This document shows, piece by piece, positions 9,401 through 15,935 of a stretch of 19,107 nucleotides of DNA (positions are counted from its first letter, which is position 1; every line of letters begins with the position of its first letter). The stretch spans positions 1 to 19,107 of the forward strand of contig JALRHN010000023.1 of NCBI GenBank assembly GCA_023259575.1, written 5' to 3'. Both the position numbers and the translations under genes were made by a program. The DNA is from Candidatus Kapaibacterium sp. (lineage in GTDB: Bacteria > Bacteroidota > Ignavibacteria > Kapaibacteriales > UBA961). The notes beneath the pieces are model-generated. The model saw nothing but the letters and a program-made list of their open reading frames with translations, did no database searches and was not told where the DNA came from.

Positions 9401-9499
9401 TTTATTTGTATCGAATTCAAATTCTTGTCCATTCCCATTTGTTGGGTTGTCAAGCTCGCCATAGTGGCGGAAGTAAGTTGAATGTTGTCGCTGTGACAT
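6464..9499 (-). CDS. actB: ACIII subunit ActB, large iron-sulfur subunit (molybdopterin-oxidoreductase-like fold)
   Basis: This is a 1011-residue fusion. A twin-arginine signal (SRRTFM, residues 41-46) leads into a hydrophobic stretch ending AAASC at residue 60, possibly a Tat-exported lipoprotein. Residues about 65-720 resemble the catalytic fold of molybdopterin oxidoreductases, but in ACIII this half carries no Mo cofactor. The PsrB-like ferredoxin half starts near 765. Its Cys groups are CTGCSACVIAC, CQHCENAPCENVC, CVGTRYCLNNC and CTFC...CQQAC. In the third, Thr replaces the second Cys, as expected for the one [3Fe-4S] cluster beside three [4Fe-4S]. The subunit accepts electrons from quinol via ActC and passes them to ActA. 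A His-rich stretch (HENHEHEAGEHSHH, about 732-746) lies between the halves. It sits between actA and actC, in canonical order. Confidence 0.96.
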   Translation of the reverse strand: MSQRQHSTYFRHYGELDNPTNGNGQEFEFDTNKPLLDSGVSRRTFMTVLSASMAMAAASCRRPEHKLVAAITPTEYQIPGLPNYYTTVYQHKNAAFGLLVKAREGRPIKVDGNEKHSASLGSSSAFIQGTLLSLYDPDRIRRSRVNGGDSSTTNAASTIAQAITSATNNGKKTAIIIDEHCSPSFLALAQSITSANSSIQFYTLPAIVSHSALANQAVFGLDAELVPDLSKADYILSVDNDFLGTDKNAVYYTKGFSANRKPSKENPTMNKLVSIESGFSLTGANADARIAIQPNDYSAFLSSVLVEVASLKGKAVPSGISANSNNEHKEIAKQLVAAKSPLIMVGDHLPARIIALGQIINQMLDAVGEGKPLSFNHKYFNSSDKTKDISTLTSDLNAGIIETVIYVEVNPEYYADSNLKKLLAEKVRFAASLSCSSHETSEKLAKVNVPTSHYLESWGDAISFDGTYSIQQPIIAPLNENSLSAQDMLMSIINFVNPATFAGTETYYDFIRKQNPQYSSTNAWETLLKDGVASSTVSSEVGNPLGYSALPTEQMSLKGIIASIKPSYSFYDGSNTNNSWLQELPDPITKNTWGNLVILNKKTADSLSIQLGEIVRVSNEKGSIELPAFIQPGVADNVITLTLGYGKTIGGNVHANVGENVYKLLSANSSLYTSVSIEKVGRSEKLATTQGHHAIERYDKPSPFDNEWQERTKDILGVQEGYVTFASLAAASHENHEHEAGEHSHHIADTLSIVPSYNYVGHRWAMAIDMSACTGCSACVIACQAENNIPSVGKKYVANSREMHWIRIDRYYREDEKGNVTTVFQPMLCQHCENAPCENVCPVAATTHSPEGLNEMTYNRCVGTRYCLNNCPYKVRRFNFLNWHKDKKTPLDLAFNPDVTVRMRGVMEKCTFCVQRLNEVKMHVKDLGRTRVHDGEAVTACQQACPANAIIFGDINDPKSKVAQASKIKRGNETQKYKEENGAFKVLSALNVRPSITYLVKVRNTNDVPKV

Positions 9500-9541
9500 T
9501 TCTAGAGCTACTTCTATAGTTATTTGTACTTTTTCTTGTAT

Positions 9542-10363
9542 TTAGTGATGGCAGGAAGAACAATTTTCCGGACCATATTGAGCATGCTTTGGAACAAGCA
9601 TTCCTTCTACTACAGGCTTAGGCAAATCTGCTGTCTCTACCATTCCATAGGATGGCTGAACAACTGGTTTCATTGCTGCAAGTTTAATTGTTGCACTTGC
9701 ATCATAAGAATTTGCTCTAACACCAATGAATTTATCAATCTGACTTCTGTTTTCATAGTCATATGCATAGATTCCAGAAATTGGCCTTGCAGGTACTGCA
9801 AATTGTTCTGGATTTCTATGACAATCTAAACACCATCCCATTGATAATGGTTTGTATTGAGATATTACTCCCATAGTTTCAACTGGGCCATGACATGACT
9901 TACAATCAAGTTGGGCTCTGATATGTCTACTATGATTAAAATGAGCATAATCAGGTAACTTATGAATACGAACCCACTCGATGGGTTTATTTTTTTCATA
10001 AGATGTACGAATTAACTCTAATGGACCTGGATTACCACGTTCATTTTCAAGCTTCATAGGAAGGACATGACAATTCATACATGTACTTGTTGTGGGTACT
10101 GGAGAATGCGCAGATACTTCGGCTTGTGCATGACAATACATACATTTAATACCCAATCCTTTCATTTTTACACCATTGTGGGATATAGTATCCTCATTGG
10201 CATGAAGTTTATGAGAGAAAGGAATTGGTTGATCAGGTCTATAACCTACATCGGTTACTTTATTATTCTGACCAAAAATAAGTACAAGCGCAAGTACAAC
10301 TACAGTGCCTCCACCCATCGTAAAAGCACGCTTTAGTTTCTTGTCTAATTCTTTAGTAAACAT
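9542..10363 (-). CDS. actA: ACIII subunit ActA, penta-haem cytochrome c
   Basis: The 273-residue product has an N-terminal membrane anchor at about 14-31 and a periplasmic domain with exactly five CXXCH haem sites: CMYCH (74-78), CMNCH (95-99), CKSCH (154-158), CLDCH (178-182) and CSSCH (268-272, four residues from the end). Extra histidines, such as FSHKLH (near 49-54) and YAHFNHSRH (near 139-147), are candidates for distal haem ligands. The arrangement matches the penta-haem ActA known from ACIII, where it forms the electron wire between ActB and ActE or the partner cytochrome. It is the first act gene, 24 bases after the small CPNCK gene, so the act genes continue the oxidase transcript. 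No promoter is evident in that short gap. Confidence 0.96.
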   Translation of the reverse strand: MFTKELDKKLKRAFTMGGGTVVVLALVLIFGQNNKVTDVGYRPDQPIPFSHKLHANEDTISHNGVKMKGLGIKCMYCHAQAEVSAHSPVPTTSTCMNCHVLPMKLENERGNPGPLELIRTSYEKNKPIEWVRIHKLPDYAHFNHSRHIRAQLDCKSCHGPVETMGVISQYKPLSMGWCLDCHRNPEQFAVPARPISGIYAYDYENRSQIDKFIGVRANSYDASATIKLAAMKPVVQPSYGMVETADLPKPVVEGMLVPKHAQYGPENCSSCHH

Positions 10364-10387
10364 TATTACAAACTCACAATGAGATAT

Positions 10388-10624
10388 TTATGCAAGTATT
10401 TGATTTCTATTTTTCTTTCTGATTGCATACACAATTCTGCCAACAACAATACTAATTGCCAACAATAGCATCGATAACATAAAAAGTACACTCATTGAAT
10501 AACCCTCTCCTATAGCTGCTTGTGAAGTACCTGTTGAATAGGCATCCTTACAATTGGGACATGCTAACAAAGGATAAATGTTTATCAATAAGAATAATAT
10601 TATATGTTTTAGTGTTTTCATCAT
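10388..10624 (-). CDS. Small signal-peptide/CPNCK/one-helix protein, possible copper-site assembly factor
   Basis: I cannot assign a named family. The 78-residue product has an N-terminal hydrophobic segment (about 8-20) ending PLLA, then CPNCKDAY (Cys22, Cys25), a short polar linker with STGTSQAAIGEGYSMS, a second membrane helix (about 45-66) and a basic tail IRKKNRN, which would sit in the cytoplasm. The Cys pair would therefore lie at the outer face of the membrane, either as the mature N-terminus or in a short loop. The start overlaps the SCO stop by four bases (ATGA), implying coupled translation with the copper chaperone. From context I infer a role in copper delivery or thiol redox for CuA/CuB. 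Similar short CPxCK membrane proteins occur near cytochrome oxidase genes as I recall, without known function. A second ATG one codon in (10621) could be the start. Confidence 0.75.
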   Translation of the reverse strand: MMKTLKHIILFLLINIYPLLACPNCKDAYSTGTSQAAIGEGYSMSVLFMLSMLLLAISIVVGRIVYAIRKKNRNQILA

Positions 10625-11223
10625 TTTTTTGATATTTCCGAAAGCAAATTATCTAATTCACTTAATTTTTGTTTGTCAAATGGATCATAATAAGCTCTGA
10701 TATGGGATTTGTCATCCAATAATATAAATCTTGCAGAATGATTTGCAGGATTTTCAGAACTTCCTACCATAAAACCATTAATTGTCAATGTAAGTAATGA
10801 ATCTTTTTCAATTCTTAAAAACTTCCATCTACTATCATCGTATTTATGATCTTTTCTATACTTCGCCAAAGCTTGTATTGTATCATTTTCTGGATCTACT
10901 GTAATAGATACAAACGATATGTTTTTAGAAGTATGCCTTTGAACAATATCTGCTAGTACTGTATTCATTCTAGGACATATATCTGAACAAGAAGCAAAAA
11001 AGAAAGAAACTATTGTTATAGATCCTTGAATATCTTTCTCTGAAAAAGTTTTGCCATTATCTAAGTTTCCTTTAAATGTTGGAACTTTTTTTATATCTGG
11101 AAGATTTTCAAAGATGTTATGATAAGTATCTTGAATTGAATCTTGATTACAGCCAAAAACAAAGAACAATAGTAAAGTACATGAAAGCGAAGCTAAGTTT
11201 TTAAGAACATTAGCTATTCTCAT
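10621..11223 (-). CDS. SCO1/SenC-family copper chaperone lipoprotein for the CuA site
   Basis: The 200-residue product has a signal and lipobox FVFGC (Cys25), so it is probably tethered in the membrane and faces the periplasm. The thioredoxin-fold core carries the SCO copper motif CSDICP (Cys79, Cys83) in SFFFASCSDICPRM, and the conserved His is His162 in PANHSARFILLDD. VSITVDPENDT and the YYDP segment are typical of the family, and its length matches usual SCO proteins. It delivers or reduces copper at the CuA centre of subunit II (ctaC, same operon). The ATG follows the ctaF stop directly (TAA ATG), and its end overlaps the next small gene by four bases. Confidence 0.93.
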   Translation of the reverse strand: MRIANVLKNLASLSCTLLLFFVFGCNQDSIQDTYHNIFENLPDIKKVPTFKGNLDNGKTFSEKDIQGSITIVSFFFASCSDICPRMNTVLADIVQRHTSKNISFVSITVDPENDTIQALAKYRKDHKYDDSRWKFLRIEKDSLLTLTINGFMVGSSENPANHSARFILLDDKSHIRAYYDPFDKQKLSELDNLLSEISKK

Positions 11224-11532
11224 TTAAGGTCCAAGAACATTTAATGCAAACGTTAAAACAAAGAATAAAAATATAGGAATAAATACAAATGCCCGTATAA
11301 ATTTATTATCAAACTTTAAGTGCATAAATATATAAAAAACCATAGATGCTTTTATCAATGCGATTAATAATCCAATACCAATGTGTAAAGAATTACCTGC
11401 TTCGCCCCAACTTCTTGGAACCCAATCTAAAGCTGCCACCCAAGTAAGAACTGTTAATATAAAAAGTGCAGATGCTACTTTAATATATGAACTGAACATG
11501 GATTCTGGATCTGGATGATGATGATTGCTCAT
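11224..11532 (-). CDS. ctaF: Cytochrome c oxidase subunit IV (COX4_pro type)
   Basis: The 102-residue product starts with the His-rich MSNHHHPDPES and has three predicted membrane helices (about 15-35, 48-70 and 78-100), including IKASMVFYIFMHLKFDN, a signature of the prokaryotic subunit IV family. It is a small structural subunit beside subunits I-III. A strong ribosome site (AGGAG, 11542-11546) lies nine bases ahead of the ATG, and 18 bases separate it from ctaE. Its stop abuts the SCO start. Confidence 0.9.
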   Translation of the reverse strand: MSNHHHPDPESMFSSYIKVASALFILTVLTWVAALDWVPRSWGEAGNSLHIGIGLLIALIKASMVFYIFMHLKFDNKFIRAFVFIPIFLFFVLTFALNVLGP

Positions 11533-11550
11533 AAATACTTTCTCCTACTT

Positions 11551-12144
11551 TTAATGGGATGGAAATATTAGATACAATACTGGGAATAAGAAAATCCATA
11601 CTAAATCCACAAAGTGCCAATAAAGACCCAATGTTTCAACTTTCGTTGGATAATTATATCCTTTTTTGGTAAAAGACTTTATAAACATAAAGAACATGGG
11701 AATCATACCAGCAATTACGTGCAAAGCATGAAAACCTGTCATTATGAAATAAAAACTAAAGAATACATTCGTCCAAGGAAAGATATGATGTCCAAACTTG
11801 GTTGTATATTCAATTGTTTTTACAATTAAAAAGCCAAATCCACAAAGTATTGTTAAGCCTAAGAATAAACGAAACTTTGCTGTATTGCCCTTCTCTAAAT
11901 TTAATATCGATAAAGCCATTGTTAATGAGCTTCCGATAAGTATGAATGTATTTAATAAGGCTAATCCCTTATTAAGTTCGCCTGCTGAATGTGAAAATAA
12001 TTCTAAGTTGGAATTTCTAAGCACTATAAATGCTCCAAAAAACCCTGTAAAGAACATGATCTCTGAGGCTAAAAAGATCCACATTGCTAGCTTCCCATTA
12101 GGGACGCCAGTTACTGGTTCGTGAGAAAGTGATAAACCTGACAT
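11551..12144 (-). CDS. ctaE: Cytochrome c oxidase subunit III
   Basis: The 197-residue product has about five membrane helices, the short bacterial form of subunit III. Family landmarks are KLAMWIFLASEIMFFTGFFG (including the conserved Glu in SEIMFF), FIMTGFHALHVIAGM with its His residues, and the C-terminal ETLGLYWHFVDLVWIFLFP with the conserved Trp-His-Phe-Val-Asp. It binds subunit I and helps keep its proton uptake and stability. Five bases separate it from ctaB upstream. Confidence 0.95.
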   Translation of the reverse strand: MSGLSLSHEPVTGVPNGKLAMWIFLASEIMFFTGFFGAFIVLRNSNLELFSHSAGELNKGLALLNTFILIGSSLTMALSILNLEKGNTAKFRLFLGLTILCGFGFLIVKTIEYTTKFGHHIFPWTNVFFSFYFIMTGFHALHVIAGMIPMFFMFIKSFTKKGYNYPTKVETLGLYWHFVDLVWIFLFPVLYLIFPSH

Positions 12145-12149
12145 TGCTG

Positions 12150-13073
12150 TTACAGTTGTTTATTGACAAACACTAACAAAAATATTCCCGATAAATATGC
12201 ATATGCTGCATATAGTTGAAGTTTTGCACTTTTATTATCCTTGTGTAGCATAAATTGTATACATGCATATAAAAAGAATAATGAAAGTAATAAAACTCCC
12301 AATAAATAAACAAAACCTAGTTTAGAATATTGCCATAGTAATAATGATGACATCACTACACACATTGTGTATACTATTGACAGAATTGATAACCTTTTTG
12401 CGCTTGAATCACCTTCATATGTGTGCATTTTAAAACCTGCCTGTTTATAGTCTATTCTATATATCCAAGCTAATGCTAAGAAATGAGGTATTTGCCAAAA
12501 CAATACTATTAAAAACAATAATGTTCCTGATAATCCTATTTCTCCAGTATATGCTGTAAAGCCTCCTAAAGCAGGTAATGCTCCTGGTAGTGTACCAGCA
12601 TATAATGACAATTTTGTTTTTCTTTTTAGAGGTGTGTAAAGAAACACATAAGAAAATATCGTTATCAATGATAATACCGCAGTAATAATATTCACATATA
12701 CATACAGTATACTTAATCCAAGAAGACTTATCAGTATACCAAATAATAATGCAGATTGTGCAGATATTATTCCAGATGGCAAAGCTCTTGACACAGTTCT
12801 TTTCATCTGTTGATCATGCTCTCTTTCAAAATAATTATTGAGAACACAACTTCCAGCTGAGGTTAAAGCAGTGCCCACCATCGCAAAAAGAAAAAGAAGG
12901 ATATTTCCAAAAGATGAACAGTATTCTTCGAAATGAACAGGTATTGCTAAGTAATATCCCGTAGCAGCCGTTAATACTATCATCCGGGTAATTCCGGGTT
13001 TTGTTAATTCAAAGTACGCTTTTATTTTATGGCTGAAGCTGATTCTTTCTTTATTTGACACAGTTAAAATCAA
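12150..13073 (-). CDS. ctaB: Protohaem IX farnesyltransferase (haem O synthase)
   Basis: This UbiA-superfamily prenyltransferase adds a farnesyl group to haem B, giving haem O, the precursor of haem A for the oxidase. It has about 300 residues and eight or nine helices. The first prenyl-diphosphate/Mg motif is NNYFEREHDQQMKRT (about residues 79-93), with two Glu in place of the usual first Asp positions and Asp87 kept. The second motif is in YTPLKRKTKLSLYAGTLPGA, and WQIPHFLALAWIYRIDYK is a family signature. No ATG is available upstream before a TAG stop. The frame opens with TTG at 13073, while a GTG at 13061 is an equally plausible start giving a shorter N-terminus. It sits between subunits I and III, a common place. 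No haem A synthase (ctaA) is in this window. Confidence 0.94.
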   Translation of the reverse strand: MILTVSNKERISFSHKIKAYFELTKPGITRMIVLTAATGYYLAIPVHFEEYCSSFGNILLFLFAMVGTALTSAGSCVLNNYFEREHDQQMKRTVSRALPSGIISAQSALLFGILISLLGLSILYVYVNIITAVLSLITIFSYVFLYTPLKRKTKLSLYAGTLPGALPALGGFTAYTGEIGLSGTLLFLIVLFWQIPHFLALAWIYRIDYKQAGFKMHTYEGDSSAKRLSILSIVYTMCVVMSSLLLWQYSKLGFVYLLGVLLLSLFFLYACIQFMLHKDNKSAKLQLYAAYAYLSGIFLLVFVNKQL

Positions 13074-13107
13074 TAAAATGTGACAGCTCTACAGCTAATT
13101 TGTATTC

Positions 13108-14973
13108 TTAATGACCAGAATGTACCGGTACTTCATTCTCTGAAGGTGGCTCTGTCTGTGGATAGAAATCTGATTCTCTTCCTGGGACAGAATACTCATA
13201 AGGACCACGGTAAACTACAATATCTGTATCAAAATTACCATGACCAGGATGCGCAGGTGCAGACCACTCTATAGAGTTAGATTGCCAAGGATTTCTTGGG
13301 GCTGCTTTACCATACTTTAATGACCACAGTATATTTACAACTAATATCAATTGAGAGAATCCCAAGATAATAGCCGCAAAAGTTACAAATTGATTCATTG
13401 GTTGTAATGGTTGTAAAAACTCATATATATATGGATTATATATTCTTCTCATATGTCCACCTACACCTAATATATGCATAGGATAGAATGTCAAATTGAA
13501 AAATACAAATGACCAATAAAAGTGCTTACGTCCTAGATTTTCATTCAGCATTTTGCCATACATTTTTGGGAACCAATAATAAATACCGGCAAAAATTGCA
13601 AAAAGAGCTCCACCAAACAGAACATAATGAATATGTGCTACAATAAAGTATGTATCATGGATATAAATATCTACAGGTGCAGATGCCATAAACACACCGC
13701 TCAAACCACCAATAATAAAGGTTGCAATAAATGCCAATGCATTCATATTGGCTGCAGTAAACCTAATATTACCTTTCCAAATTGTACCTAACCAATTGAA
13801 AACTTTAATAGCGGATGGAACTGCAATTAATATAGTTGATAGCATAAAGGTTGTACCCAATAAAGGATTCATACCAGATTGGAACATATGATGTCCCCAA
13901 ACAATAAATCCTAAAAATGCTATTGCCATAATTGCAAATATCATTGCCTTGTATCCGTAAATTGGCTTACGTGCGAATGTTGATAATACATCAGACACTA
14001 TACCCATTCCTGGTAGAATCATGATATATACAGCAGGATGAGAATAGAACCAAAACATATGTTGCCATAAAATTGGTTGTCCACCACCACCTAATAATTG
14101 CTTATGCTCTAGTAATTGATTTCCTTGAGCTATAAATGCATTTGTTACATATGTATTATCAGGAGCTGTAACTAATAAATTATCAGGCATAAAAAAACCT
14201 GTATGTAAATATTGATCACATATTTGCATTGCTATAGCTGCTGCTAAAACAGGAGTTCCTAATGTAATAAGGATGGCTGTTATAAATAAAGCCCAAACTG
14301 TTAATGGCATTTGCAATAATTGCAATCCCTTAGCACGCTTATTTAAAACAGTAGCCATATAATTTGTACCACCCATGATTGAAGAAAAACCAATCATGAA
14401 TAGTGATACAAGCCATGTAGTTTGGCCAGGACCTGAAGTTGGTCCCAAAGGAGGATATCCTGTCCAACCAGCAGCTGCTGTACCTGAATCATAAAAGAAT
14501 CCAGAAAGCATTATCAAACCAGCTGGCGGAACCAACCAAAATGAGAACATATTCAATCTTGGTAATGCCATGTCGTCCGTTCCTATCATCAACGGAATAC
14601 AGAAATTACCAAACATACCTACTGCTAATGGAATGATAACATAAAATATCATCACTGTTCCATGTAGGGTAAGTAATTGTGTATAAAAATTAGCAGTTAC
14701 CGCTCCATCAGAAACCCAAGAATTTGGTAAAATATTACCAATTAATGGAATTGCTGAACCAGGATAAGCTATTTGCCATCTAATCATAAGCGCAAACAGA
14801 CCACCTACAAAAAGGAAGAAAAGTGAAACTGCCATAAATTGTTTGGCAATTACTTTATGATCTGTTGAAAAAATGTACTTTCTTATAAATGAGAGCTCAT
14901 GATGAGCATGATCTGCACCGTGGTGAGTATCATGACCATGAATTTCATTCGCATTAGCTACTGCCGTTTGCAT
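13108..14973 (-). CDS. ctaD: Haem-copper oxidase subunit I, A2 type
   Basis: The 621-residue catalytic subunit has about 12 core helices. Haem a ligands are His104 (LHGTVM) and His449; the haem a3 ligand is His447 (VAHIHY). CuB ligands are His312, His361 and His362 (WGHHMF), with Tyr316 placed to cross-link to His312. D-channel entry is near Asp134 (DDMALPRLN); the K-channel Lys is Lys390 (AIKVFNW). At 310-316 the sequence is YSHPAVY: the Glu of the usual GHPEVY motif is absent and the Tyr-Ser pair defines the A2 subtype. About 30 extra residues (255-290) precede this helix. The N-terminus is His-rich (HGHDTHHGADHAHH, 12-25). It lies between ctaC and ctaB. Confidence 0.97.
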   Translation of the reverse strand: MQTAVANANEIHGHDTHHGADHAHHELSFIRKYIFSTDHKVIAKQFMAVSLFFLFVGGLFALMIRWQIAYPGSAIPLIGNILPNSWVSDGAVTANFYTQLLTLHGTVMIFYVIIPLAVGMFGNFCIPLMIGTDDMALPRLNMFSFWLVPPAGLIMLSGFFYDSGTAAAGWTGYPPLGPTSGPGQTTWLVSLFMIGFSSIMGGTNYMATVLNKRAKGLQLLQMPLTVWALFITAILITLGTPVLAAAIAMQICDQYLHTGFFMPDNLLVTAPDNTYVTNAFIAQGNQLLEHKQLLGGGGQPILWQHMFWFYSHPAVYIMILPGMGIVSDVLSTFARKPIYGYKAMIFAIMAIAFLGFIVWGHHMFQSGMNPLLGTTFMLSTILIAVPSAIKVFNWLGTIWKGNIRFTAANMNALAFIATFIIGGLSGVFMASAPVDIYIHDTYFIVAHIHYVLFGGALFAIFAGIYYWFPKMYGKMLNENLGRKHFYWSFVFFNLTFYPMHILGVGGHMRRIYNPYIYEFLQPLQPMNQFVTFAAIILGFSQLILVVNILWSLKYGKAAPRNPWQSNSIEWSAPAHPGHGNFDTDIVVYRGPYEYSVPGRESDFYPQTEPPSENEVPVHSGH

Positions 14974-15003
14974 AGTGTAGTACCAATAAATCTTGACAAT
15001 TGA

Positions 15004-15888
15004 TTAATTCTTTGTTGTTTTACTATCTTTTGTATCTGCAGATGCTACAATAGTAGTATCTGAAGAGACAGGAGCTTCTAAAACTGGCTTTGATATTTTA
15101 TACTGTTCGTCTAACCATTTATCATAATCTGCTTGACTATCAATAAATACTTGGCCTCTCATATTGTAATGCCCTGAGCCACATAATTCAGCACAAGCTA
15201 ATTCATATGTTCCTATCTTAGATCCATTAAACCATACTTTAATCCATTGTCCAGGCAATGCATCCTGCTTTACTCTAAAGTTTGGTAAAAAGAAACTATG
15301 TAAAACATCATTTGAAGATAGATTTACTAAAATATTCTTGTTTACAGGTAAATGAATAGGAATAGGTCTTGTTCCACCAGGACTTATAATAACAAAGTCA
15401 TCTTTTCCATGTATATCATTGGAATCTATACCAAATGGATTTGCAATTGTAATTTGTTCACGGTCTTTATTGCCAAATACACCATCAGGACCTGCATAAC
15501 GAAATTGCCAACCAAATCCAGACTGATATCCCAATACATCAATTTCTACATCTGGTTTTGGCACTCTTGATGCGTATTTTGTCTTTGACCAAGCACCATC
15601 ACTCCATAATCCTAAACCAACAAAGAAAATAGTAGGTAATAATGTCCATGTAAATTCCATCAAATTATTACCATGGAAATAATACGCTTTTCTATGTTCA
15701 TTATACCTATACTTAACCATAAATATAACCAGTAAGCCATAGGTAAGGAAAAATGTAGCAACAGAAAACCAATATATTAATGCAAATATTGAATCTAGTT
15801 GAGCGCCAAATGTGCTAACGTTTTCGGGAAAGAATGTGAGCATATCTCTATAAGCCCACTCTAAACCTTTAGACAAATCAAAATTCAT
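15004..15888 (-). CDS. ctaC: Cytochrome c oxidase subunit II (CuA), without a fused cytochrome c domain
   Basis: The 294-residue product has two membrane helices (about 33-58 and 77-97) followed by a cupredoxin domain. CuA ligands are visible: His197 (DVLHSFFLPNF), then Cys232, Glu234, Cys236, His240 and Met243 in CAELCGSGHYNM. ALPGQ before the site is the usual turn. A loop with PDGVFGNKDRE and GIDSNDIHGKDD (about 133-163) enlarges the domain, as I recall in ACIII-linked oxidases. The protein ends soon after the cupredoxin fold with a low-complexity Thr/Lys tail and has no CXXCH, so this is not caa3; the cytochrome c is encoded separately just upstream. Confidence 0.96.
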   Translation of the reverse strand: MNFDLSKGLEWAYRDMLTFFPENVSTFGAQLDSIFALIYWFSVATFFLTYGLLVIFMVKYRYNEHRKAYYFHGNNLMEFTWTLLPTIFFVGLGLWSDGAWSKTKYASRVPKPDVEIDVLGYQSGFGWQFRYAGPDGVFGNKDREQITIANPFGIDSNDIHGKDDFVIISPGGTRPIPIHLPVNKNILVNLSSNDVLHSFFLPNFRVKQDALPGQWIKVWFNGSKIGTYELACAELCGSGHYNMRGQVFIDSQADYDKWLDEQYKISKPVLEAPVSSDTTIVASADTKDSKTTKN

Positions 15889-15935
15889 GCAAATACCCAG
15901 AACTTTAACGTTAACGAAATTAATTACTTAAATAA

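Noticed and set aside
6464..9499. ActB as a molybdopterin oxidoreductase such as a polysulfide or formate enzyme
   Set aside because: The fused ferredoxin half, Tat signal, and neighbours ActA, C, D, E and F identify it as the ACIII subunit, in which this fold lacks the Mo cofactor.
9524..9829. Plus-strand open frame of about 101 codons
   Set aside because: It is antisense to the actA 3' end and its Cys-rich look comes from reading haem-site codons backwards.
11798..12124. Plus-strand open frame of about 108 codons
   Set aside because: It lies entirely antisense to ctaE, which is strongly conserved, and its translation has no recognisable domain.
15905..15914. Perfect 10-bp palindrome TTAACGTTAA between the cytochrome c gene and ctaC
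   Set aside because: Short and AT-rich, no loop for a hairpin, no neighbouring promoter; likely chance.
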